Below, piece after piece: positions 55,714-63,999 of a DNA stretch of 64,000 bases. A model generated the notes under the pieces. It was not told where the DNA came from. It ran no database searches and worked only from the letters and a program-made list of their open reading frames with translations. Position 1 is the stretch's first letter, and the number at the start of each line of letters is the position of its first letter. A program made the translations under genes and the position numbers. The stretch is from Hydrogenophilales bacterium 28-61-23 (GTDB lineage: Bacteria; Pseudomonadota; Gammaproteobacteria; Burkholderiales; Thiobacillaceae): NCBI GenBank assembly GCA_002281555.1, contig NCGJ01000006.1, positions 1-64,000 of the forward strand, read 5' to 3'.

Positions 55714-56951
55714 CCCTTCGCGCCGCCACGCCCCCCTCCCCCGCAAGCGGGGGAGGGGCTGGGGGAGAGGGCATCCCGCGCGCCGCCGCAACAACCCGCT
55801 GCATGAGAATCCTCGAACCCCACATGTTCGATACGGCCAGCGTGTTGAGCGAGCATAACCGCATGGCACTGGCGTTTGTCCGCCATGGCGCCGGCGCCAT
55901 CCGCAATGTCGCAACCCGGATGCGCCTGCTCGACACCGGCATGCACCTGTTTCCCGTCAGCATCAACGACGGCGGCGAACATCCCGGGAACAGCTATGTC
56001 GTCTCGCCGCTCACCACCTACACCGGCTATGCCGACTACGAAATCGGCCAATTTGGCAAAACCCGTGGCCACCCTTTACTGGCCTGGCCACTGCGGCAAC
56101 TGGTCAGGCGCATCGGCGGCTGGCTGGCGCGCGCGCGGATCGACCGCATCGTCCAGGTCAACAACTGGCTGCTTTCCACCAACCTGTATCCGCCCGACTG
56201 GACAGGCGACGACCTGCCCGAAATCACTCACCTGCTGGTCGACACGTATCCCGACCACGCCATCGGCTTCCGCTCGCTCAACCGGCACAGCAATGCGGCA
56301 CTGATCGACCGGCTGGCAGCACTGGGTTACGTCGCCATTCCCAGCCGGCAGGTCTATCTGTTCGACGGCGGCGACGGCAACGCGTCGGCCTACCTGCGCC
56401 GACGCGACAGCCGGAATGACGCGAAGCTGCTGGCCAGAACGACCTACGCTCAGGTGTCCGGCGAGGCGCTCGAAGACGCCGATTACCCGCGTATCGAGCA
56501 CCTCTACAACCAGCTCTATCTCGACAAATACTGCCCGCTCAACCCGCAATTCAGCGCCGACTGGCTGCGCGCCGGCCAGCGCGATGGCTGGCTGAAACTG
56601 ACCGCGCTGCGCTCCCCGGCAGGTCGCATCGACGCCGTGCTGGGCTGGTTCACCAACGAGAAAATCATCACCACGCCGGTGGTCGGCTACGACACCGCGC
56701 TGCCGCAAAAACTGGGCCTGTACCGGCTGATCTCCCAGATCAGCCTAGAAGAAGCCGCAAGACGACGCGGACTGCTCAACATGAGCGCCGGCGCGGCCGA
56801 CTTCAAACGTCAGCGCGGCGGCCAGCCGGAGATTGAATACAGCCTGGTCTACGTCAACCACCTGCCGCCGGCGCGCCAACGAGCCTGGCGCTGGTTGGGC
56901 GGACTGCTACACGCGATCGGCGTGCCCATCATGAGGAAATTCAAACTGTGA
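55710..56951 (+). CDS. Putative GNAT/CelD-like acyltransferase
   Basis: 413 residues from GTG 55710 (overlapping the ATP-grasp stop), or 382 from ATG 55803. The first 30 residues include PPSPASGGGAGGEG, encoded by a palindromic repeat, so the ancestral start may have been displaced. The C-terminal half has the acyl-CoA N-acyltransferase-like features YLDKYCPLNPQFSADWL, GWLKLTALRSPAGRIDAVLGWF and the FKRQRGGQPEIEYSLVY ending typical of CelD/FemAB-like proteins. Acyl donor and acceptor unknown. Overlaps the Rieske gene by 4 bp. Confidence 0.6.
   Translation: MTLRAATPPSPASGGGAGGEGIPRAAATTRCMRILEPHMFDTASVLSEHNRMALAFVRHGAGAIRNVATRMRLLDTGMHLFPVSINDGGEHPGNSYVVSPLTTYTGYADYEIGQFGKTRGHPLLAWPLRQLVRRIGGWLARARIDRIVQVNNWLLSTNLYPPDWTGDDLPEITHLLVDTYPDHAIGFRSLNRHSNAALIDRLAALGYVAIPSRQVYLFDGGDGNASAYLRRRDSRNDAKLLARTTYAQVSGEALEDADYPRIEHLYNQLYLDKYCPLNPQFSADWLRAGQRDGWLKLTALRSPAGRIDAVLGWFTNEKIITTPVVGYDTALPQKLGLYRLISQISLEEAARRRGLLNMSAGAADFKRQRGGQPEIEYSLVYVNHLPPARQRAWRWLGGLLHAIGVPIMRKFKL
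55731..55771. repeat. Palindromic GC-rich repeat, fourth copy
   Basis: Same unit as at 1028, 1076 and 1622, here CCCCTCCCCCGC-AA-GCGGGGGAGGGGCTGGGGGAGAGGG. Lies at the 5' end of the acyltransferase-like gene, immediately after the overlap with the ATP-grasp gene. Confidence 0.85.
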
Positions 56952-57970
56952 TCGACCTCAAACGCTATTGGTGGCCGCTTGCCACGCAGACCGAACTCGA
57001 TGCCGGCAAACCGCTGGCGCGCAGCTTGCACGGCGTGCCGCTGGTACTGTTTCGCGATGCGGCAAACCATGCCGCCGCGCTGCTCGACCGCTGCCCGCAC
57101 CGCCACGCACCGCTGTCCCGCGGCAAGATTCGCCAAGGCGAACTGCAATGCCCTTACCACGGCTGGCGCTTCGCTACCGATGGACGCTGCACCGCTGTAC
57201 CGGGCATGGACCATGAAACCGGCGCTAAGCCGCTGATTCCATCATTCGCCACCCGCATCGAACACGGCCTGGTCTGGGCCTGCACTCACACGCATAACGC
57301 AAACCCGGACGCCACCACGCCGGAACCCGTCGCCCCCGCCGTGCTTGAGGACGTGGACTGGTTTTTCATGACCGACACTGTGCAATGCGGCATCGCCGAG
57401 GCGGCGGAAAACTTCCTCGATGGTTTTCACACCCATTTCGTTCATGCCGGCTGGATACGCCGCGACAGCAAACGGCAAACCGTGAAGGCCAGCGTGCATC
57501 GGCTGGCGGACGGCGTGGAAGCCCGCTACCACGACGAGGGCCTGCAATCCGGCCTGATCTCCAGCCTGCTGGAAGGCGACCGCCAGGCGAGCATGGGCCG
57601 TTTCCGCCTGCCCGGCATCGCCGAAATCGAATACCGGGGCCGACGCGGCCTGAACCTGCTGGTCACCGCCTGGCTGACGCCGGAATGCGAGGGCCGACTG
57701 AGAATCCACGCCCGCATCGCCACCCGACGCGGCCTCGCCCCGGCCTGGTTGAAACGGGCGTTGTTGCGGCGCTTGTTTGCGGTCATCCTGCGGCAAGACA
57801 AAACCATCCTGGAACGGACTCATGCCAACATCGAACAATGCGAAAAAGCCGGACTGGATGCTCCGTTGCTCGATAGTCGGCTCGACCTGCTTGGCCCTTC
57901 GATCCGCAGCCTGCTCTTGGGGCAGCCATTAAAACTTCAGAATGACGAGGCGATTTACTGTCGACTATGA
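56948..57970 (+). CDS. Rieske non-heme iron oxygenase
   Basis: 340 residues. N-terminal Rieske domain with the [2Fe-2S] ligands C49-x-H51 (CPHRHAPLSRG) and C68-x2-H71 (CPYHGW). C-terminal mononuclear-iron domain with ENFLDGFHTHFVH (D/N, H, H ligands). Single-component oxygenase of the VanA-like size range; it needs a reductase from elsewhere in the genome. Final gene of the cluster and therefore probably a late oxidation or demethylation step. Confidence 0.88.
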   Translation: MIDLKRYWWPLATQTELDAGKPLARSLHGVPLVLFRDAANHAAALLDRCPHRHAPLSRGKIRQGELQCPYHGWRFATDGRCTAVPGMDHETGAKPLIPSFATRIEHGLVWACTHTHNANPDATTPEPVAPAVLEDVDWFFMTDTVQCGIAEAAENFLDGFHTHFVHAGWIRRDSKRQTVKASVHRLADGVEARYHDEGLQSGLISSLLEGDRQASMGRFRLPGIAEIEYRGRRGLNLLVTAWLTPECEGRLRIHARIATRRGLAPAWLKRALLRRLFAVILRQDKTILERTHANIEQCEKAGLDAPLLDSRLDLLGPSIRSLLLGQPLKLQNDEAIYCRL

Positions 57971-58066
57971 CAAGCCTTACAGGAAAAAAATCGTTCATTT
58001 CAGCGGTACTGCAATAGCCAAAATTCGATCCGGCCGGACGCGCGCCATTTCATCGAACCGGCGGCT

Positions 58067-58528
58067 TCAATTTACCCCCACGCCACAACCGCCCTTGGTC
58101 ACCTTGACCAGCTTCGCCGTCTTGTAGAACCGCCTGGCGCTGCGGGCCATCACCCAGACCTGCGAGGTCTGCGAAACCTTGATGCGCATCTGCAGCGCCG
58201 GCACCACTTCCGGCGCAAGCCGGTATAGCGCGATCAAGGGCTGCGGATTTCTGTCCACGAACACGGCCATGGCGTCGACTTCGGGCAGCGCGCAGGAAAC
58301 ATCGAGGAAAACCGTGGCGCCATCGACCGCAATTTCGGGTATATCGAGCCGGATCGCATCGGTCAAAACCGGATTGCCGGTCTGGAATGCCCGCGCGGTG
58401 CTCGACAGGCTTCCGCTCAGGCCGGACGCCATCGCCTTGTGGGGACGCAATAGCCCGGCGGCAACGGCAACCGAGAGCACGGCGGTCGAAACCGTTCCGC
58501 GCAGGATATTCCGTCTGACTTGATTCAT
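58067..58528 (-). CDS. soxY: SoxY-like sulfur carrier protein, orphan
   Basis: 153 residues from ATG 58528 (GGAG spaced 7 nt; an upstream ATG at 58546 is possible). Tat signal VRRNILRGT with hydrophobic core ending at AMASG. The Ig-like SoxY domain has FVDRNPQPLIALYRL and MRIKVSQTSQVWVMARSARRFY. The carrier motif KVTKGGCG is present, but the protein ends GGCGVGVN instead of the usual GGCGG, adding residues after the swinging-arm cysteine. No soxZ or other sox gene is adjacent. Function in thiosulfate oxidation is by family. Confidence 0.85.
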   Translation of the reverse strand: MNQVRRNILRGTVSTAVLSVAVAAGLLRPHKAMASGLSGSLSSTARAFQTGNPVLTDAIRLDIPEIAVDGATVFLDVSCALPEVDAMAVFVDRNPQPLIALYRLAPEVVPALQMRIKVSQTSQVWVMARSARRFYKTAKLVKVTKGGCGVGVN

Positions 58529-58768
58529 TTTTTGCTCCGGCTTCAATGGTGGGATTTGGAGCGCGCATCATCCCACGGCACCGCAAAACCAAGTCGTTCA
58601 CGGGCTGCTCGCCGCCAAATCGGTTGCGGGCTGGTTGCAAACGGCGCATTGCGTCGAGTGAGGCTTATCCCGATCTTGTGCGCTGAACATGGGTCGCTAG
58701 CGCGCCTCCGGCAAACCCACACGCCGAATACGTATAATCCGCCCCGTTTCCCAGCCACCCGCCACGCC

Positions 58769-60379
58769 ATGTCCCTTGCCCAGTTGCTGGTCCGTCTGGC
58801 TTACCGACTGCAGGCATCGTCGCGTTACGCTCAGCTCAAGGGTTTCTTCCACAAGCTGCTGACCGATCCTCGCTCGCATCGGCGCAAGTTGTTCGACAGC
58901 TTCATGATCGCGCTGGTGCTGGTCAGCGTGATGCTGCTGATCTATGAGGTGCGCCATCCCCTGGGGCCTTGGGCGGATGTGTTCGAAGTCTTCGTGGTGA
59001 CGGTCTTCGTTTCCGAATATCTGCTGCGCATGTGGCTGTACAACGACAGCCACAAGATCCTGATCGAGCATTGGGAAAAAGCCGAACTGATGGGCCTACC
59101 GTTTCACCCGGCGCTGGCGTTATGGGCAGTGATTCGGCGCAAGCTGACGTATATGTCCACCCCGATGGCCATCATCGACCTGCTTTCCATCCTGCCCAGT
59201 TACCGCCCCCTGCGCTTTTTGCGTCTGTTCCTGCTGTTCCGTCTGCTCAAACTATTCCGCTATACCCGCAATCTGACGGCTTTCGGGCAAGTGCTGGTGG
59301 AAAAGCGTTTCGAGCTCTACACGCTGTCGGTGTTCGTCGGCTCGGTGCTGCTGATAGCCACGGTGGCCATCTATCTGTTCGAGGCGGAAGCGGCCAACAG
59401 CAAGGTGCTGACCCTGATGGACGCGCTTTACTGGGCCGTCATCACTCTCACCACCGTGGGCTACGGCGACATCGTGCCGGTCACGACGGAAGGCCGGGTG
59501 GTCGCCATGGTGCTGGTGTTCGCCGGCATCGGCGTGATCTCCTTCGCCACCTCCATCGTGGTCATGGCCTTCCACGAGAAAATGCGCGAACTGCATGACA
59601 ACCGGGTATTCGCGGCGGTGGAGCGGCAGTCCAGCCTCACCATCGTGTGCGGTTTCGGCCGCATCGGCCAGGTCGTGGCGCAACGCATGGCCGCCGCCAA
59701 CCAGGCTTTCGTGATCATCGACAAGAACATTGAAAGCGTGATTCAGGCCCGCAAACACGGCTATCTGGCCGTGCCCGGCGATGCCACCGACGGCACCCTG
59801 CTGGCCAATCTGGGCCTGGGCCGGCAGGCCAGCCGCATCCTCTGCCTGACCCATGACGACGTCAGCAACGTCTACATCACCCTCACCGCCCGCCAGGCTT
59901 CGCCGGACATCCTGATCATCTCCCGCGCCAACAAGGCGGAAACCGTGCGCAAACTGGTTCAGGCCGGCGCCAACCACGTGGTGCGGCCGTACGAAGTAGT
60001 GGCGCGGATGGCCGCCGAATTCATCGGTCAACCGGTCGCATTCGACGCGCTTTACGATGTGGTGACCCGGACCGCCGGCGTATACATAGAACCCGTCGCC
60101 GTGCGGGCGGGCGACAGGCTGGAGCAGCAGCGCATCGGCGAAATCGACATCAATGCGCATCACCTGCTGCTGTTCGGCGTGATTCGCTCCAATGACGCCC
60201 CCAGCGTCGATGGACATGCCCGCTTCGACCTCGCGGGTCGACATTTCTACTTCAATCCCGGCCCGGATCTGATACTGCGCACCGGCGACCTGCTCATGCT
60301 CATCGGCTATCAGGCCAGCCTGGCGGGCTTTCGCCAATTTGCCAGCCGGGGCAAGAAACGTTCGAAAGGGAAAGCATGA
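58769..60379 (+). CDS. Voltage-gated-type potassium channel with RCK (TrkA) domains
   Basis: 536 residues from ATG 58769. Six membrane helices including a charged S4-like RPLRFLRLFLLFRLLKLFRYTRN, and pore with selectivity filter TVGYGD. C-terminal RCK-N Rossmann GFGRIGQVVAQRMAAANQAFVIIDKN and an RCK-C domain (APSVDGHARFDL to DLLMLIGYQ). Probably a ligand- or voltage-gated K+ channel. Overlaps the next gene by ATGA. Confidence 0.9.
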   Translation: MSLAQLLVRLAYRLQASSRYAQLKGFFHKLLTDPRSHRRKLFDSFMIALVLVSVMLLIYEVRHPLGPWADVFEVFVVTVFVSEYLLRMWLYNDSHKILIEHWEKAELMGLPFHPALALWAVIRRKLTYMSTPMAIIDLLSILPSYRPLRFLRLFLLFRLLKLFRYTRNLTAFGQVLVEKRFELYTLSVFVGSVLLIATVAIYLFEAEAANSKVLTLMDALYWAVITLTTVGYGDIVPVTTEGRVVAMVLVFAGIGVISFATSIVVMAFHEKMRELHDNRVFAAVERQSSLTIVCGFGRIGQVVAQRMAAANQAFVIIDKNIESVIQARKHGYLAVPGDATDGTLLANLGLGRQASRILCLTHDDVSNVYITLTARQASPDILIISRANKAETVRKLVQAGANHVVRPYEVVARMAAEFIGQPVAFDALYDVVTRTAGVYIEPVAVRAGDRLEQQRIGEIDINAHHLLLFGVIRSNDAPSVDGHARFDLAGRHFYFNPGPDLILRTGDLLMLIGYQASLAGFRQFASRGKKRSKGKA

Positions 60380-61083
60380 CGCCCCGCTACGCGCTGTTCG
60401 GCTGCAATGCCCTGGCCATCGAGGTGGCCTGGCGGCTGACCATGGCCAAGCTGGCCTTTGTCATGCTGGATCGGGACGCCACGCTGGTCGAGCAGGCTCG
60501 GCAAGAAGGACTGGCGGCGGAACATCTCGACTACACCGACGACGACGCCCTGCGCGCGGTGGGTATCGGCGGCAATGTCGAGGGCGTGTTCTGCATGCTG
60601 CGAGAGGATTCCGAAAACGTGTTTCTGGCCATCTCCGCCCGGGCTCTGTCGCCCGGCTTGCGCATCGTCGCAGTGTGCCGCTCGCCGGAAGCCGCCGACA
60701 AGCTGCTGGCGGCCGGGGCCGACAAGGTGGTCGATCCCTATGAAGTCAGCGGCGCCCGCGTGCATGAACTGATCGAACGACCCGAGGTGGTCGAACTCAT
60801 GGAACACACCGTGTTCGGCCTGCAAGACCTGAACATCGCCGAGGTCACCATTCCGGTCAGCTCCTGGCTGCATGGCGTGCGCTTGAACCAGTTGCGCAAG
60901 CACATGACCCAGAACGTCCTGTTGCTCGGTGTGGTGGATCGGGAACGCGGCAAGGACATGATCTTCAGCGCCCGCGGCATCGACCACAACCTGGACTACG
61001 ACGACGTGCTGGTGGTGATCGGCCCCCAGCGCGATGTCGCGGCGTTCCAGGCCATGGTCACCAGCGACAAGGCGCCTGATTAG
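60376..61083 (+). CDS. TrkA/RCK-domain regulatory subunit
   Basis: 235 residues, soluble. N-terminal NAD-binding TrkA-N fold (ALFGCNALAIEVAWRLTMAKLAFVMLDRDATLVEQARQEG) and a C-terminal TrkA-C-like domain (VTIPVSSWLHGVRLNQLRK). The glycine-rich loop is degenerate (GCNALA), so nucleotide binding may differ from the channel's own RCK. Coupled to the channel gene and likely forms a heteromeric gating ring. Confidence 0.85.
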   Translation: MTPRYALFGCNALAIEVAWRLTMAKLAFVMLDRDATLVEQARQEGLAAEHLDYTDDDALRAVGIGGNVEGVFCMLREDSENVFLAISARALSPGLRIVAVCRSPEAADKLLAAGADKVVDPYEVSGARVHELIERPEVVELMEHTVFGLQDLNIAEVTIPVSSWLHGVRLNQLRKHMTQNVLLLGVVDRERGKDMIFSARGIDHNLDYDDVLVVIGPQRDVAAFQAMVTSDKAPD

Positions 61084-61150
61084 CGGCTTAACTCGCGGCC
61101 ACTCCGGCCCGCTGTTTCACTCGGCCGCTCACACTTCGGTCAAAGCCATA

Positions 61151-61179
61151 AAAAACGGCTTCCTCCCGGAAGCCGTTTT
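61151..61179. terminator. Bidirectional terminator
   Basis: Stem AAACGGCTTCC, loop TCCC, stem GGAAGCCGTTTT, with A-rich and T-rich flanks. Serves the RCK gene on + and the PEP-CTERM gene on -. Confidence 0.85.
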
Positions 61180-61199
61180 GTGCGGACAGCTACTCGATA

Positions 61200-62027
61200 T
61201 CAAACAAACATGTGCCGGCGACGCCGTGCCACGAATCCAACCAGACCCAGGCCGGCCAGCATCATGGCGTAGGTTTCTGCTTCGGGTACAGCCAGCGCCA
61301 CATTGCCGTCTGCGGCGAACAGAAAATCGCCGGGATTAACAGCGTTACCGTTGACCGAACTCACGCTGCCCAGCAGAGCGGCATCAAACGGACTTCCCAA
61401 ACGCAGGGTAAAAATGCCACCCGCTGCGGTAATGGTGTCGGGTTCGTACACTGCGGTATCGAAGCCCGTTATGGCAATCGTGATGTCGGTTGCGCCGAAG
61501 ATCATGCCACCAACATTAGTTGCCGCGCCCGCGCCGCCCAGAATGGTGCCGGTCATGATCAGATCGCCATTCGAAAAGCCGCTATCGGTTGTGAAGTCAC
61601 GATCCTTGGTGGTGTCACGGTAGAGCTTGAACGTGCCACCGGAATTGACCGAAATATCAGAGGTCGAGGCGCCGATAGCTGTCACCTTTTCCGTGAATTC
61701 GGCGACGACGGTCAGTTCGTAAGTGCTGTCCAGCTTGTTGAGCGGCCCGGTAACCGGTACGCCAGCCAGTTCGTGCTTGGTGACAAAAGACTGGTAGTAG
61801 CCGTTGAAGTTGGTGGTTGCACCCACGATACCTGTCGCTTCCAGCAGCACCACGCCGGAACCGAAATCGTAGGCGCTGAACGGACCGACAGCTTCCTCAT
61901 CGCCCGCCGCGCCCACACCCGCCGTGTAGTCAGCCGTACCGATCCAGTTCGAGGCCGCATAAGCGGACTGGACGGCAAAGCTGGAAGCGGCCAACAACAA
62001 GGCCAGAAAGATTTTCTTGTGTTTCAT
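61200..62027 (-). CDS. PEP-CTERM protein, PepA-like flocculation protein
   Basis: 275 residues. Signal peptide MKHKKIFLALLLAASSFAVQSAYA; beta-rich middle (FNGYYQSFVTKHELAGV, YELTVVAEFTEKV, FKLYRDT). The C-terminal sorting signal is VPEAETYAMMLAGLGLVGFVARRRR: PEP motif, membrane helix, arginine cluster. This is processed by an exosortase, which is not in this window. Resembles flocculation-associated PepA of Zoogloea-like bacteria; that identity is tentative. A putative sigma-54 promoter and a palindrome precede it, as expected for genes controlled by PrsK/PrsR. Confidence 0.85.
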   Translation of the reverse strand: MKHKKIFLALLLAASSFAVQSAYAASNWIGTADYTAGVGAAGDEEAVGPFSAYDFGSGVVLLEATGIVGATTNFNGYYQSFVTKHELAGVPVTGPLNKLDSTYELTVVAEFTEKVTAIGASTSDISVNSGGTFKLYRDTTKDRDFTTDSGFSNGDLIMTGTILGGAGAATNVGGMIFGATDITIAITGFDTAVYEPDTITAAGGIFTLRLGSPFDAALLGSVSSVNGNAVNPGDFLFAADGNVALAVPEAETYAMMLAGLGLVGFVARRRRHMFV

Positions 62028-62131
62028 GAATACATCCTCCGATTAATTTAATTAGGCCATTTTTCGACTACATAAAAAATGGATGCAGCAAAAGTCAAAT
62101 AGACAGCTTGTTATTCAACCGGAAATAACCA

Positions 62132-62148
62132 AGCAAGATCCACACCAA
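62132..62148 (-). promoter_or_regulatory. Putative sigma-54 promoter of the PEP-CTERM gene
   Basis: On the minus strand TTGGTGTGGATCTTGCT: GG and GC spaced by ten bases as in -24/-12 promoters, 14 of 17 consensus positions (mismatch in the CAC block). The start of transcription would be near 62121, about 95 bp before the ATG. Confidence 0.6.
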
Positions 62149-62181
62149 ATGTAACAAAGTTCTGTTAACCGATTGATTGCT

Positions 62182-62196
62182 AGACAATTTTTGTCT
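62182..62196. promoter_or_regulatory. Perfect palindrome AGACAA-TTT-TTGTCT
   Basis: Lies about 34 bp upstream of the -24 element of the PEP-CTERM gene. A candidate enhancer for the activator (PrsR-like), although it is closer than most enhancers. Confidence 0.4.
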
Positions 62197-62214
62197 GGTC
62201 AGAAGCAATGTAGA

Positions 62215-62448
62215 AATGGCCACAGACCAATAATGTAAAAAATTCCGACAAATCAACCACCATTACCCAGCGCCCCGATACCCATTTACCTCATTTCTCC
62301 CGATTTCTCAGACACCGCTAAATGAAAGGATAGGAAAGCCAACCACACCGTCAAGTTTATTCAAGCTACTGGCATGCTCGGTGGCCATAGCCAAGACGAT
62401 GAACCCGGCAGCGATGGGCCGGGCAATTCCGGATGACAAGCCCAGGCA
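62215..62448. other. Intergenic stretch without a supported gene
   Basis: AT-rich start, then about 180 bp with no convincing ORF, repeat or RNA. Open frames here are in shadow frames of the EAL-domain gene. Confidence 0.4.
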
Positions 62449-63999
62449 TCATGTTGAAAGGATTTGCGGAGTAGCGGCCATGCCGGTTTTTTCCAGGAAG
62501 GCATCCATCTCCGCGGCCGGCATCGGGCGCGCGAGCAGGTAACCCTGCCCTTCTTCGATGCCAAGGGCGCGCACGGTCGCCAACTGCTCTTCCGTCTCGA
62601 TGCCTTCCGCCACCACCTCCATGCCGGTTTCCTGACACAGGGAGGCCACCGCGCGAACCACCGCCATGTCTTTGCCATTGTCGGCCATGCCGCGCACGAA
62701 AGAGCCATCCAGCTTGATGATGTCGAAGTGCATATCGCGCAGGTACGACAGCGAGGAAAATCCGGTGCCGAAGTCGTCCAGAGCGATGCGGTAGCCCAGC
62801 CGCCTGAACTCGGCCAGCTTGTCAGCGGCGTCCTGCTTCGAATTCAACAGGATACCCTCGGTCACTTCCAGTTCGATCCGCTCGGGCATACAGCCGGCCG
62901 CCAGAACGACGCCGTGGATCCAGACGCACAGATCGGGGCGTCGAAATTGCTGGCCAGACAGGTTGAAGGAGATGCGCAGGCCGGGCCAGCGCTGGGCTTG
63001 TCGGGCAGCCTGGCCGAGCAACTGTTCGGTGAGCCGGTCGATCAGGCCGGAGTCCTCGGCCACCGGAATGAAGCGCCCCGGCGAGATCCATTCATCGTTG
63101 TCGAACCAACGCGCCAGCGCCTCGGCGCCGACCACCGCGCCATCGGCAAGACGAATGCGGGGCTGGTAATGGAGTTGCAGAGCGCCTGCCTCCAGGCTGT
63201 CGCGCAACTGGGTCTCGAGTTTCAGAAAATCAACCGCATGATCGACCAGTTCCCGGCTGAAGAAACCGATGCTGGCGCGACCGTCCAGCTTGGCCCGGTA
63301 CATGGCCACGTCGGCATTGCGGATCAGCACATCCGGGCTTTCGCTGTCGTCGGGACACAGTGAAATGCCGATGCTGCCGCTGATGAAAAAGCGCTGAGCC
63401 CGGATCAGGAACGGCTGTTCGATCATATCCAGCAAATGTTTGGCGTAGTTCGACGCCACCTCCGGGGTATCGACCCCGGGCACGACAATGACAAACTCAT
63501 CGCCGCCGAAGCGGCACAAAAAGGCGTCGTCCGCGCAGTATTGCCGCATGCGGCCAGCCAGGACGCGCAGCACCTCGTCGCCAAAGGTATGGCCATGGGT
63601 GTCGTTGAGATTCTTGAAACTGTCGAGGTCGAGGAACATCACGGCAAAAGGCGAACCGTTGCGGCAATCGGGAACCAGCGCCTCGATTTTCCTCATCAGC
63701 TGGCGGCGGTTGGGCAGATCGGTCAGCGGGTCGTAATCGGCCAGCCGCTGCAAGTCACGTTCGTAATTGATGCGCTGGGTGACATCCAGATTGGTGGAAC
63801 GCACGCCCAACAGGCTGCCGTCGTCATCCCGCACGTCGCTGCACAGATGGCTGATCCAGCGTTCCTCGCCCACGCTGTTCAGGATGCGTACCAGGATTTC
63901 CTCGGGATGACCGTCGGTGTTCATGCGATGCACATGCTCGCCCCATTTCTTCCGGTCGTCCGGGTGGATCAACTGGTTCATGAAATTGGGCTGAATATA
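62449..63999 (-). CDS. PAS-GGDEF-EAL cyclic-di-GMP protein, 5' end outside window
   Basis: Visible frame continues past the window edge upstream of M at 63981 (YIQPNFMNQLIHPDDR), so the N-terminus, including part of a PAS domain, is missing. Order: PAS C-terminal half (LVRILNSVGEERWISHL), GGDEF domain (YDPLTDLPNRRQ, DLDSFKNLND, RFGGDEF) and EAL domain (EALARW, FNLSGQQF, LDDFGTGFSSL, EVVAEGIET). Both active-site motifs are intact, so it may make or degrade c-di-GMP; an RxxD I-site is not seen at its usual place. Located beside the PEP-CTERM gene, in line with control of surface attachment. Confidence 0.93.
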   Translation of the reverse strand, partial: YIQPNFMNQLIHPDDRKKWGEHVHRMNTDGHPEEILVRILNSVGEERWISHLCSDVRDDDGSLLGVRSTNLDVTQRINYERDLQRLADYDPLTDLPNRRQLMRKIEALVPDCRNGSPFAVMFLDLDSFKNLNDTHGHTFGDEVLRVLAGRMRQYCADDAFLCRFGGDEFVIVVPGVDTPEVASNYAKHLLDMIEQPFLIRAQRFFISGSIGISLCPDDSESPDVLIRNADVAMYRAKLDGRASIGFFSRELVDHAVDFLKLETQLRDSLEAGALQLHYQPRIRLADGAVVGAEALARWFDNDEWISPGRFIPVAEDSGLIDRLTEQLLGQAARQAQRWPGLRISFNLSGQQFRRPDLCVWIHGVVLAAGCMPERIELEVTEGILLNSKQDAADKLAEFRRLGYRIALDDFGTGFSSLSYLRDMHFDIIKLDGSFVRGMADNGKDMAVVRAVASLCQETGMEVVAEGIETEEQLATVRALGIEEGQGYLLARPMPAAEMDAFLEKTGMAATPQILST

